Origin: a gamma proteobacterium symbiont of Bathyaustriella thionipta
GTDB taxonomy: Bacteria > Pseudomonadota > Gammaproteobacteria > Chromatiales > Chromatiaceae
DNA: 6,779 nucleotides
NCBI GenBank assembly: GCA_025656895.1
Contig: JAHXHF010000373.1
Location: forward strand, 1-6,779
Direction of reading: 5' to 3'
How positions within the stretch are numbered: the first letter of the stretch is position 1; each line of letters starts with the position of its first letter. Both the position numbers and the translations under genes were made by a program. Below are positions 1 through 6,769 of the stretch, piece by piece. The notes below the pieces were generated by a model that did no database searches, was not told the DNA's origin, and saw only the letters and a list, made by a program, of their open reading frames with translations.

Positions 1-1389
1 TTGCGAGCTGCGCACCCACAACAGGTTTTCATCCAGCAGTTGTTGCATATCCTGGGCATTTTGCAAGACCTGGCGTTCGGCCAGATCCAGGTTGTTCATG
101 GCAGAGATATAGGCATCGGTTGTACTGATGAGTTGTTCCAGAAGTGTATTGCGCTCATCCAGTAAGGTATTAATTTCCGGCTGCAGTGCTTCGCTTTCTT
201 CTGCCGGCAAGCGGCGGGTAAGGTCGTCCACGAAGGTCTGGCGATCCGATAAACGCATCTGCTCATCACGGAACTGAATTCGATTTAACTGGGCTTTGGC
301 AAACAGGGATTCACGCAGGCGGGTGGCTTTGCGATACTGGCGCACGCTGGGTAGTCGGCGCTTTTCTATCTGCAGGGCGTATCCCAGCGCCTGACTGAGG
401 CCGGTAATACGCAATTTTTGTTCCACAATACGGCTTCTGCTTTTGATCTGCTCGGCTTGTTGCTCGGCATGCCGGTCTTTACTGCTTACCTGTTGTAAAT
501 GGTCGGAAACTTCTTTTAGCTGTAAGGCCAGTTGCGAGTTTTTTTCAAGAATTTTCCGAATCAGAGGGGGCTTGTCCTTATTCTGGGCTCTGGCCTGCTG
601 ATCTTCGGTAATGCTGAGCGTTTCTTCGCTGGCCTGCTGGCGTTTTTGCGCCACCAGATTTTCCAGGTAGGTAAGGCGTGTACCAACCCATTTGATGCTT
701 CTGCGTTCACGTTTCAATTGCAGACGCAATAATTTTACCCGCGCCGGCTGGCTGGTCAGTTCTGAATCCAGCATGCCGATTTCTGCATTCAGAGCGGCAG
801 AGTGACTCAGTTTTCGCCAGTTCAGCGCCTGTTGCAGGGTTTTATCTTCTTCCGGCAGTGTGGTGGAAGCCAGATCACTCAGCTCATTCTGAATATCTGT
901 CAGGCGGGTGGTGATACTGTCCGGGCGCGTGGCTTCTGCATCAATCTGTTGTTCCAGGCTGCTCGCCTTGGTTTTGATTGCGGTTAAATTGGCTTGTACC
1001 TTAAGTAATATGACACGCGTATCGTCCAGGGATTTATGTTCGTACTTTTTCAGGCTTTTCAGGGGGTCTTTTGATTCCACCTTGTCCAGGTGCTTTTCCA
1101 GACTGGCGATTTCTGCGGGGGCATTAATGCGCTGCTTGTTATAATTATCGGCAGATTGTTTGTGTGCTTTAGCACTTTCCAGGTAGCCAGTGGTGTCCTG
1201 GTACAAGCTCAGCAGACGCTTGCGTTGCTCCTCGCTCATGCGCGTATCGTTTTCAACTTTGCGCATCTGGTTTTCAACCATCTTCTGATTGACGCCGGAA
1301 CTGTTGCTATTCAGTTGAACGGCAGCCTGTGGCAGTGCGGGCAGCATTGTGATCAGGAACAGATAGAGAAACTTGCGGATTGTGTTCAT
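1..1389 (-). CDS. mscK: MscK/KefA-type mechanosensitive channel, N-terminal part (3' end outside window)
   Basis: The minus strand is open without a stop from an ATG at 1389-1387 to the left edge, giving 463 codons. The product starts with a short Sec signal peptide (MNTIRKFLYLFLITMLPALPQA, cleavage near residue 22). It continues as a long, highly charged helical and coiled-coil-like region rich in E, K, Q, R and L. Near residues 450-463 it reaches LLDENLLWVRSSQ, which resembles the junction between the periplasmic 'MscS porin' domain and the first inner-membrane domain in MscK and MscM (YjeP) proteins. Those proteins exceed 1000 residues, so the membrane helices and the MscS-like pore should lie off the left edge. 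Known members are inner-membrane channels that open under membrane tension during hypo-osmotic shock. A weak Shine-Dalgarno (AAGG, complement of 1402-1405) lies upstream. The gene diverges from dnaX. The family call is fairly sure; MscK versus MscM is not resolved because the discriminating C-terminus is missing. Confidence 0.8.
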   Translation of the reverse strand, partial: MNTIRKFLYLFLITMLPALPQAAVQLNSNSSGVNQKMVENQMRKVENDTRMSEEQRKRLLSLYQDTTGYLESAKAHKQSADNYNKQRINAPAEIASLEKHLDKVESKDPLKSLKKYEHKSLDDTRVILLKVQANLTAIKTKASSLEQQIDAEATRPDSITTRLTDIQNELSDLASTTLPEEDKTLQQALNWRKLSHSAALNAEIGMLDSELTSQPARVKLLRLQLKRERRSIKWVGTRLTYLENLVAQKRQQASEETLSITEDQQARAQNKDKPPLIRKILEKNSQLALQLKEVSDHLQQVSSKDRHAEQQAEQIKSRSRIVEQKLRITGLSQALGYALQIEKRRLPSVRQYRKATRLRESLFAKAQLNRIQFRDEQMRLSDRQTFVDDLTRRLPAEESEALQPEINTLLDERNTLLEQLISTTDAYISAMNNLDLAERQVLQNAQDMQQLLDENLLWVRSSQ

Positions 1390-1530
1390 GCTGAAAATGG
1401 ACCTTGTGTGCCAGAGTGGATGATGCAAGAGTGTAACCTTGCTGGCTGTATAACCCAAACTGAGAAAGGCGTGAAGCGCCTGCTGTTCTGCGGTAAACTT
1501 TGGCGTAAATCTTGAGGGGGTTATTGTTTG
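1390..1530. promoter_or_regulatory. Divergent intergenic region between mscK and dnaX
   Basis: This non-coding stretch should hold the promoters of both divergent genes. For the leftward gene, a plausible sigma70-like pair reads TTCACG (minus strand, complement of 1470-1475), a 17-base spacer, then TATACA (complement of 1447-1452), each matching 4 of 6 consensus bases. For dnaX I see no convincing pair; TAAACT at 1494-1499 is a weak -10 candidate. A perfect 5-base inverted repeat (AGGCG 1467-1471, CGCCT 1477-1481, 5-base loop) overlaps the proposed leftward -35. The G-rich run GAGGGGG at 1514-1520 is the likely dnaX ribosome binding site, 10 bases before the ATG at 1531. These are motif readings by eye, so promoter placement is uncertain. 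Confidence 0.35.
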
Positions 1531-3117
1531 ATGTCTTATCTGGTGCTGGCGCGTAAATGGCGACCCCGAAAGTTTTCTGAACTGGTGGGGCAGGAACACG
1601 TTGTGCGGGCGTTGAGTAATGCGCTTGACCATGACCGTTTGCATCATGCTTATCTGTTCAGTGGCACGCGTGGTGTGGGCAAGACCACCCTGGCGCGAAT
1701 TCTGGCCAAATCACTCAATTGTGAGCAGGGTGTTTCCTCCACCCCCTGTGGAGAATGCAGCAGCTGTCGCGAGATTGATGCGGGTAATTTTGTTGATTTG
1801 CTGGAAATTGATGCCGCTTCACGTACCAAGGTGGATCAAACCCGGGAATTGCTGGATAACGTGCCTTATGCGCCGGTTAAAGGCCGCTACAAGGTTTATC
1901 TGATTGACGAAGTACACATGTTTTCCGGCCACAGTTTTAACGCCCTGTTGAAAACGCTGGAAGAACCCCCGCCGCATGTCAAATTTCTGCTGGCCACCAC
2001 CGACCCGCAAAAACTGCCGGTTACCATTCTGTCACGTTGCCTGCAATTCAATTTGAAACATCTTTTGCCCGAACAGATTGCGGCTCAATTGCAGCATATT
2101 CTGGCAGCGGAAGGCATACAGCATGACGCGGGTTCTATGCAATTAGTGGCCAATGCTGCGGATGGCAGTATGCGCGATGCCCTCAGTCTGCTGGATCAGG
2201 CCATTGCTTTTGCCGATGGCGCGCTGGATGAAGAACAGATACGCAGCATGCTGGGAACCGTATCACGGGATCGCCTGCTGGATATTTTGCAGGCGCTGGC
2301 TGTCCGGGACGGCGCCCGTCTGTTACAGATTGTTGATGAAATGGCCGCGATCACAGTTGACTTTGCGGCGGCCCTGAATGAGATTCAATCCATTCTGCAT
2401 CAACTGGCTGCCTTACAGCTGCTTGTGCCGGAAAAAGGCCGGCATGATGATTTACACGGCCTGGCCGGACAAATGACTGCCGAAGATGTGCAGCTTTATT
2501 ACCAGATAGCTCTGGGCGGGCAGCGTGATTTGCCCTATGCGCCGGATCAACGCACCGGCTTTGAAATGACGCTGTTACGCATGCTGGCCTTCCGTCCCGC
2601 AACTGAAACCCAAACAGACAAGCAAGCGGTAAAACAAAGCCAAGCCAAACAGCCGGCCGTGGCGGCTACTCAAGTCGGTCAGCAAAAAGCATCGGCAGAT
2701 AAAAAACCGGCTGCGCCCGCCGCCCGTGACGCAAAACCGGCGGTGGATGACTGGCCCTTGTTTATACGTTCATTAAAACTGGGAGGCATTGCCTGTCAGT
2801 TAGCCGAAAATACCTCATTGATTTCATGGCAGGACAACAAGCTGGTTTTGGCGCTGGATCCTGCTTATGAGCAATTATCCACCGGCAAAGCGCGGCAGCG
2901 TTTTGAGCAGGCTCTGAAAAAAAGCCTGGGTGAAGCGATTAAAATAGACATGCAACTGACAGCACCCGGCCAGGATACGGTGGCGCAGCAAAAACAGCAG
3001 CAGCAGCAGCAGCGACAGGATGCGGCTCACCAGTCGATAAAAAACAATGATTATGTACAGGCTTTAGAGCAAACGTTTGATGCTACAGTGGATGAAGCTT
3101 CCATCAAGCCGCTGTAA
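1531..3117 (+). CDS. dnaX: DNA polymerase III subunit tau (DnaX)
   Basis: This is the clamp-loader ATPase that loads the beta sliding clamp; full-length tau also bridges polymerase cores and the DnaB helicase. The 528-residue product aligns by eye almost end to end with E. coli DnaX. The AAA+ module has Walker A GTRGVGKT (residues 45-52), a zinc site of C64, C73, C76 and C79, Walker B LIDEVH (124-129), and the SRC arginine-finger motif (168-170). The conserved AAA+/collar part ends near LRMLAFRP (349-356). A K/A/Q/P-rich linker (about 357-405) follows, then a C-terminal domain starting at DDWPLF (406-411) and ending EASIKPL, like the E. coli EESIRPI end. E. coli DnaX is 643 residues, so the loss is in the linker and C-terminal part. 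I chose ATG 1531 (MSYLVLARKW, as in E. coli) over the TTG one codon upstream. A gamma-like frameshift product is discussed under findings. It heads the rightward cluster, 37 bases before ybaB. Confidence 0.97.
   Translation: MSYLVLARKWRPRKFSELVGQEHVVRALSNALDHDRLHHAYLFSGTRGVGKTTLARILAKSLNCEQGVSSTPCGECSSCREIDAGNFVDLLEIDAASRTKVDQTRELLDNVPYAPVKGRYKVYLIDEVHMFSGHSFNALLKTLEEPPPHVKFLLATTDPQKLPVTILSRCLQFNLKHLLPEQIAAQLQHILAAEGIQHDAGSMQLVANAADGSMRDALSLLDQAIAFADGALDEEQIRSMLGTVSRDRLLDILQALAVRDGARLLQIVDEMAAITVDFAAALNEIQSILHQLAALQLLVPEKGRHDDLHGLAGQMTAEDVQLYYQIALGGQRDLPYAPDQRTGFEMTLLRMLAFRPATETQTDKQAVKQSQAKQPAVAATQVGQQKASADKKPAAPAARDAKPAVDDWPLFIRSLKLGGIACQLAENTSLISWQDNKLVLALDPAYEQLSTGKARQRFEQALKKSLGEAIKIDMQLTAPGQDTVAQQKQQQQQQRQDAAHQSIKNNDYVQALEQTFDATVDEASIKPL
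2701..2746 (+). other. Candidate frameshift or slippage element in dnaX (A6 run plus hairpin)
   Basis: Six A residues (2701-2706, codons Lys391-Lys392) sit in the linker region, where E. coli dnaX carries its gamma frameshift site. A GC-rich 8-bp hairpin follows after 10 bases: CCGCCGCC at 2717-2724 pairs with GGCGGTGG at 2739-2746, with one G-U pair and a 14-base loop. A -1 shift would meet TGA at 2727-2729 and give a product of about 399 residues, containing the AAA+ and collar domains. Against this, the site is T-AAA-AAA rather than a true X-XXY-YYZ heptamer, and no strong upstream Shine-Dalgarno stimulator is visible. This is a candidate only. Confidence 0.3.
2995..3012 (+). repeat. (CAG)6 trinucleotide repeat in dnaX
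   Basis: Six uninterrupted CAG codons encode Gln489-Gln494, within a longer Q-rich stretch (QQK, six Q, RQ) inside the C-terminal region of tau. A repeat of this kind can vary in copy number by replication slippage without changing the frame. It probably forms a flexible segment before the final helix (residues about 505-528). Confidence 0.8.
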
Positions 3118-3142
3118 CAGGCGTTATTTAATTTGATTATTT

Positions 3143-3146
3143 GGAG
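3143..3146 (+). promoter_or_regulatory. Ribosome binding site of ybaB
   Basis: GGAG lies 8 bases before the ATG at 3155. It supports that start over the out-of-frame ATG at 3150, which is too close to the site. Confidence 0.7.
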
Positions 3147-3154
3147 ATCATGAC

Positions 3155-3481
3155 ATGCTAAAAGGTGGATTGGGAAACCTGATGAAACAGGCTCAGGAAA
3201 TGCAGGGCAAAATGCAGGAAGCTCAGGAACAACTGGCTAACGAAGAAGTGAACGGCGAAGCCGGAGGCGGTCTGGTCAAAATTGTTATGAACGGCAAATA
3301 TCAGGTACGCAAGGTCAGTATTGACTATGCCGGTATCGGTGATGATCAGGAAATGCTGGAAGATCTGATCGCCGCTGCGGTTAACGACGCTAGCCATAAA
3401 GTACAGAATCTAACCTCGGAACGCATGTCGGGTCTGGCCGGTGGCATGGGCTTGCCAGCGGGGATGAAGCTGCCGTTCTGA
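3155..3481 (+). CDS. ybaB: YbaB/EbfC family nucleoid-associated protein
   Basis: The 108-residue product matches E. coli YbaB (109 residues) along its whole length: a KGGLGNLMKQAQ-type N-terminus, an amphipathic helix rich in Q, M, E and K (about 8-32), the GGGLVKIVMNGKYQVRKV beta strands (about 38-56), DDQEMLEDLIAAAVNDA (about 63-79), and a Gly/Met-rich tail ending LPAGMKLPF. Family members are small dimers that bind DNA with a tweezer-like fold and coat the nucleoid; in several bacteria they affect gene expression and DNA repair. The position between dnaX and recR is the classic arrangement, and a role alongside RecR is inferred from that conservation only. The start is supported by GGAG 8 bases upstream. 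The gene lies 37 bases after dnaX and 19 bases before recR. Confidence 0.96.
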   Translation: MLKGGLGNLMKQAQEMQGKMQEAQEQLANEEVNGEAGGGLVKIVMNGKYQVRKVSIDYAGIGDDQEMLEDLIAAAVNDASHKVQNLTSERMSGLAGGMGLPAGMKLPF

Positions 3482-3500
3482 ATCTGCTGCCGATTGCTTT

Positions 3501-4100
3501 GTGAACAACCAGTCACTTTTACAGCAACTCATCGAAGCTTTGCGTTGCCTGCCGGGTGTGGGGCCCAAGTCTTCCCAACGTATGGCTTTTCATTTGCTGG
3601 AAAGAGATCGCAGCGGAGCCAATCGTCTGGCGCAGGTGCTGGCAGAAGCCATGCGTGATATTGGTCATTGCGAGCGTTGTAACACGTTGACCGAGCATCC
3701 GGTTTGCCGCCTGTGCAGTAATCAGCAGCGCGATGCAAGCCAGTTGTGTATTGTTGAATCACCCAGTGATGTGGTGGCGATTGAGCAGGCAACACATTAT
3801 AGCGGGCTTTATTTTGTGCTGGGTGGTCATTTGTCACCACTGGATGGCATAGGCCCGGATGAGATCGGGCTGGATAAACTGGCTCAGCGTCTGCAAACAG
3901 AAAGTATCACGGAAATTATTATTGCCACCAACCCCACCATTGAAGGTGAAGCGACCGCGCATTACATCCGTGAAATGGCGCAGACACAAGGGGTTACCAT
4001 CACCCGCATAGCACATGGTGTGCCGCTGGGTGGCGAGCTTGAATTTGTGGATGGCGGAACCTTGTCACATGCTTTTAGTGGCCGCGGTGAAAACTGGTAA
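3501..4100 (+). CDS. recR: Recombination mediator protein RecR
   Basis: RecR works with RecF and RecO to load RecA onto SSB-coated single-stranded DNA at gaps. The 199-residue product matches E. coli RecR (201 residues). It has an N-terminal helix-hairpin-helix around LRCLPGVGPKSSQRMAF (14-30), a zinc finger with C57, C60, C69 and C72, and a Toprim domain starting LCIVESPSDVVAIEQ (82-96, acidic E86). Conserved downstream blocks are GHLSPLDGIGPDEIGLD, ATNPTIEGEATA and RIAHGVPLGGELEFVDGGTLSHA. The start is a GTG at 3501, chosen because it gives the family N-terminus; no strong ribosome binding site is visible, so translation may be coupled to ybaB, whose stop lies 19 bases upstream. Nothing in the protein suggests loss of function. 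Confidence 0.97.
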   Translation: MNNQSLLQQLIEALRCLPGVGPKSSQRMAFHLLERDRSGANRLAQVLAEAMRDIGHCERCNTLTEHPVCRLCSNQQRDASQLCIVESPSDVVAIEQATHYSGLYFVLGGHLSPLDGIGPDEIGLDKLAQRLQTESITEIIIATNPTIEGEATAHYIREMAQTQGVTITRIAHGVPLGGELEFVDGGTLSHAFSGRGENW

Positions 4101-4116
4101 TGTTTCGACTATTACG

Positions 4117-4122
4117 AAGGGG
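4117..4122 (+). promoter_or_regulatory. Ribosome binding site of the HIT gene
   Basis: AAGGGG lies 6 bases before the ATG at 4129. It decides the start: longer in-frame starts upstream (from 4015) would overlap the end of recR and add a segment unrelated to HIT proteins. Confidence 0.75.
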
Positions 4123-4128
4123 ATTGTG

Positions 4129-4473
4129 ATGACGGATTGTTTGTTTTGCAAAATGGTCAAGGGTGAAATTAAGCCGGATGTGGTATATGAAGATGAACAA
4201 TTACTGGCTTTTCGGGATCTTAACCCGCAGGCACCGGTGCATATTCTGCTGATTCCCAAACGACATATTTCCACTTTAAATGATCTGTCAGAATCGGATG
4301 ATGCCTTGCTGGGCAGTATGCTGCGTGTTGCCGCTCAACTGGCTGCCAGCGAAGGTATTGCCGAAGACGGCTATCGTACCCTGCTGAATTGCAATGCACA
4401 CGGCGGGCAAACGGTTTTTCATATTCATCTGCATTTGCTGGGTGGTCGTGCTATGAACTGGCCTCCGGGATAA
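4129..4473 (+). CDS. hinT: HIT family (HINT-like) purine nucleoside phosphoramidase
   Basis: The 114-residue product is a histidine-triad protein of the HINT branch. It has CLFCKMVKGEI (4-14, with a CxxC that can bind zinc in this family), VVYEDEQLLAFRDLNPQAPVHILLIPKRHI (18-47), a GIAEDGYRTLLNCNAHGGQTV block (76-96), and the triad H98-I-H100-L-H102-L followed by LGGRAMNWPPG. In the family the central histidine (H100) is the nucleophile, hydrolysing AMP-lysine and similar nucleoside phosphoramidates in the cytoplasm; the E. coli relative is HinT (119 residues). The ending on WPPG is common in bacterial members. It lies 28 bases after recR with a strong ribosome binding site, so it is probably cotranscribed. 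Substrate in the cell is not shown by the sequence. The symbol is given by family, not by proven orthology. Confidence 0.93.
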   Translation: MTDCLFCKMVKGEIKPDVVYEDEQLLAFRDLNPQAPVHILLIPKRHISTLNDLSESDDALLGSMLRVAAQLAASEGIAEDGYRTLLNCNAHGGQTVFHIHLHLLGGRAMNWPPG

Positions 4474-4521
4474 CCACTCCTTGCGCCGGTCTAATTTAAT
4501 TCTGCGGGAACGTACTCTCTC

Positions 4522-6123
4522 ATGACTCTTGTCTGGATCATTTTTGCTTATATACTGGGTTTTGCGGTGCGCCTGGTCGGCCTGCCGCCTCTGGTGGGTT
4601 TTCTTATTGCCGGTTTTGTACTGAACGCCCTTGACCTGGGGGAGAACAGCAGCCAACTGCATAAAATTGGTGATGTGGGGGTAACCCTGCTGTTGTTCAG
4701 TATTGGTCTGAAACTAAAACTGCGAACACTGGCGCGTTCTGAGGTTTGGGGGGTGGCCAGTATTCATATGACTGCCACTGTCCTGTTGTTCGGCCTGGGC
4801 ATCTATGGCCTGGCTCTGACGGGGCTGCCCTTGTTTAATCAGCTTGATTTCGGCCTGTCATTACTGGTGGCCTTTGCCCTGAGTTTTTCCAGTACTGTTT
4901 TTGCGGTCAAGGTGCTGGAAGATAAGGGTGAAATGGATTCCCGCCACGGTCGCATCGCGATTGGTATTTTGATTGTACAGGATCTGATTGCAGTTGTTTT
5001 TCTGGCTTTTTCAGCCGGAAAAATCCCCACACCCTGGGCTGCATTATTGCTGTTATTGATTCCTGCACGCCCCCTCCTGATGTGGATTATGAATCGCAGT
5101 GGTCATGGAGAAATGCTGCTGTTATTTGGCCTGGTATTGGCCGTGGGCGGTGCTGAGGCATTTGATCTGGTGGGGGTAAGAGGCGATCTGGGCGCTTTAT
5201 TTCTGGGGGTTCTGGTGGCCACTCATCCGAAAGCATCCGAGCTGTCTCATACCCTGATGGGTTTCAAGGACCTGTTTCTGGTGGCTTTCTTTCTCAGTAT
5301 TGGTCTGACCGGTGAACCCAGCATACCGTTATTCATGGCTGCACTGGGTCTGGCTGTGCTGGTGAGCCTGAAAACCGGACTATTTTACTGGTTGCTGACC
5401 CGCTTTCGTTTGCGCGCGCGTACTTCCACCCTGGCTACTTTGAGCCTGACCAATTACAGTGAATTCGGGCTGATTGTAGGGGCGGTGGCTGTCTCTAATG
5501 GTTGGCTTCCGGCAGAATGGCTGATTACTATAGCCATTGCGCTGTCCATCAGTTTTGTATTGGCTTCACCACTTAACAGCGCGGCGCACGAACTGTATAA
5601 CCGTTTTCATGATCCACTCAGTCGCTGGGAAAACGCACGCCATTTGCCGGATGATGAAATGATCGATCCTGGGGATGCGCGTATTGTCGTATTCGGTATG
5701 GGGCGAGTCGGACAAGGCGTTTACCAGACCCTGCAGGAACAGCATGGTGCTTGTGTGGTGGGCATAGATTCGGATTCAAGTGTCGTGGAAACACTGCAGA
5801 CTGAAGGCTGGCGGGTGATTCAGGGCGATGGCACCGATTCTGATTTTTGGGCAAAGGTTCCGCAACACAGTCAGGTTCAGTTGGTGTTGCTGACGCTGCC
5901 TAATTTTGAGGCCAATCTGGATGTCGCGCATCAGCTTTCTTCCAGTCCCTATCAGGGTCAGGTGGCAGCAACGGTTAAATTTGAAGATGAGGTGGAAGTA
6001 CTCAAACAGGCCGGCGTAGATGCGGTGTTTAATATCTATGCGGAAGCGGGCTCGGGCTTTGCGGACCATGTGATGCATGATTTGGGGGCGGTAGCACTTT
6101 CAAGCGATCCGGCAAAAACCTGA
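4522..6123 (+). CDS. CPA2 family (KefB/KefC-like) cation:proton antiporter with NAD-binding domain
   Basis: The 533-residue inner-membrane protein has an N-terminal Na+/H+ exchanger domain with roughly 12 hydrophobic segments (residues about 1-355) and a C-terminal Rossmann (TrkA-N/RCK) domain (about 386-525). Family marks in the membrane part are SFSSTVFAVKVLEDKGE, HGRIAIGILIVQDLIAV (Q153-D154, matching the conserved QD of Kef proteins) and GVRGDLGALFLGVL (218-231). The Rossmann domain has VVFGMGRVGQG (GxGxxG at 392-397) and an acidic D416 at the end of the second strand, typical for NAD(H). Kef proteins exchange K+ for H+ and are gated by nucleotide and glutathione adducts; KefC has 620 residues. 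This one ends soon after the Rossmann domain, so glutathione gating cannot be assumed and the transported ion is unknown. No KefF/KefG-type partner is present. ATG 4522 has only a weak upstream GGGAA (4506-4510). Confidence 0.9.
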   Translation: MTLVWIIFAYILGFAVRLVGLPPLVGFLIAGFVLNALDLGENSSQLHKIGDVGVTLLLFSIGLKLKLRTLARSEVWGVASIHMTATVLLFGLGIYGLALTGLPLFNQLDFGLSLLVAFALSFSSTVFAVKVLEDKGEMDSRHGRIAIGILIVQDLIAVVFLAFSAGKIPTPWAALLLLLIPARPLLMWIMNRSGHGEMLLLFGLVLAVGGAEAFDLVGVRGDLGALFLGVLVATHPKASELSHTLMGFKDLFLVAFFLSIGLTGEPSIPLFMAALGLAVLVSLKTGLFYWLLTRFRLRARTSTLATLSLTNYSEFGLIVGAVAVSNGWLPAEWLITIAIALSISFVLASPLNSAAHELYNRFHDPLSRWENARHLPDDEMIDPGDARIVVFGMGRVGQGVYQTLQEQHGACVVGIDSDSSVVETLQTEGWRVIQGDGTDSDFWAKVPQHSQVQLVLLTLPNFEANLDVAHQLSSSPYQGQVAATVKFEDEVEVLKQAGVDAVFNIYAEAGSGFADHVMHDLGAVALSSDPAKT

Positions 6124-6124
6124 A

Positions 6125-6691
6125 TTGAAGAACCGTCTCCTGATTATTCGTTGGTTTTGCTGGTTATTACTCAGTCTGTCATGGCCACTGGCGGCTGAAT
6201 GTTTACCGCAAGCCAATATCAGTTTGCAGGTTCTGGGTTCCGGTGGGCCTGAAATCAATGATGGCCGTGCTTCCAGTGGCTATCTTGTCTGGCAGGGTGA
6301 TAAAGCGCTTGTTTTGCTGGATGCCGGTTCTGGAACTGCCCTGAATTTTGAAAAAAGCGGGGCTGATCTGAATGATCTGCAAGCAGTTTTGTTTACCCAT
6401 TTTCATGTTGATCACAGTGTTGATTTTCCAGCCTTTGTAAAGGCCAGTTACTTCAGCGGCCGAGACTCTGATCTGCCGGTATTCGGCCCGGCGGGTAACG
6501 CCTTGATGCCGTCAGCCAGCGAATTTATCCGTGATTTACTGGGTTCAAAAGGTGCTTATCGCTATCTGCAAGAATATTTACTGCCACAGGCTGACAGTGA
6601 TTATAAAATCAGGGTAACGGACGTGCCGTTGCAACCCATAGCCGAGCATCATTATCAATTAAAAGACAATATCAGTGTATCTGCGGTATAG
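6125..6691 (+). CDS. Secreted MBL-fold metallo-hydrolase, 3'-truncated (possible pseudogene)
   Basis: The frame starts with TTG at 6125, one base after the antiporter stop, suggesting translational coupling. This start keeps a clear Sec signal peptide (basic KNRLLIIR, then a W/L-rich core ending SWPLAA, cleavage near residue 24). The mature part begins with the MBL-fold pattern: ISLQVLGSGGPEINDGRASSGYLVW, VLLDAGSG, then the metal motif HFHVDH (H92, H94, D96, H97), FVKASYFSGRD and a GPAG segment. It resembles uncharacterised periplasmic MBL proteins related to the RNase Z/arylsulfatase-like branch, which usually run to about 300 residues or more. This product ends at residue 188 (NISVSAV, TAG at 6689-6691), about where I would expect the next histidine metal ligand, and lacks all later metal ligands. 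As it stands it should not bind the full dinuclear centre, so it is probably inactive unless the stop is a sequence error. Substrate unknown. Confidence 0.75.
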   Translation: MKNRLLIIRWFCWLLLSLSWPLAAECLPQANISLQVLGSGGPEINDGRASSGYLVWQGDKALVLLDAGSGTALNFEKSGADLNDLQAVLFTHFHVDHSVDFPAFVKASYFSGRDSDLPVFGPAGNALMPSASEFIRDLLGSKGAYRYLQEYLLPQADSDYKIRVTDVPLQPIAEHHYQLKDNISVSAV

Positions 6692-6769
6692 GGCAATCGG
6701 GCTTAAAACAGCTTGATTCTAGAAATTACATAAGGTATTAGGTGTATCCTTTTAAATAAAGGGTAGACG
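6692..6769. promoter_or_regulatory. AT-rich intergenic segment with possible promoter and hairpin over the next RBS
   Basis: The composition falls to about 36% GC here. A weak sigma70-like pair reads TTGATT (6713-6718), a 17-base spacer and TATTAG (6736-6741). An 8-bp hairpin, TATCCTTT (6745-6752) with AAAGGGTA (6758-6765), has a 5-base loop and one T-G pair. Its right arm contains the Shine-Dalgarno AAAGGG (6758-6763) of the frame starting at 6770. Confidence 0.4.

Noticed and set aside
532..1515. Several plus-strand open frames of 61-141 codons (532-732, 802-987, 908-1144, 1090-1515)
   Set aside because: Most lie opposite the long minus-strand channel gene, which has a signal peptide and family-like sequence. 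The plus-strand products look like antisense translation with no recognisable domain; the last one also runs through the divergent promoter region.
1528..1530. TTG as the dnaX start
   Set aside because: It adds one residue ahead of an ATG at 1531 that gives the same MSY N-terminus as E. coli DnaX and has suitable spacing from the G-rich ribosome binding site.
4015..4128. Longer N-terminus for the HIT protein
   Set aside because: It would overlap recR by 86 bases and has no similarity to HIT proteins, while ATG 4129 has a strong ribosome binding site and the normal family start.
4474..4521. Terminator between the HIT gene and the antiporter
   Set aside because: No stable hairpin followed by a T run is visible in these 48 bases, so there is no sequence support for a transcription stop.
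4288..4662. Minus-strand open frame of 124 codons across the HIT-antiporter junction
   Set aside because: It is antisense to two well-supported genes, is low in recognisable features and has no ribosome binding site that I can see.
6125..6205. Lipoprotein signal in the MBL protein
   Set aside because: The cysteine after LAAE is preceded by Glu, which does not fit the lipobox position just before the cysteine, so a normal signal peptidase I site is more likely.
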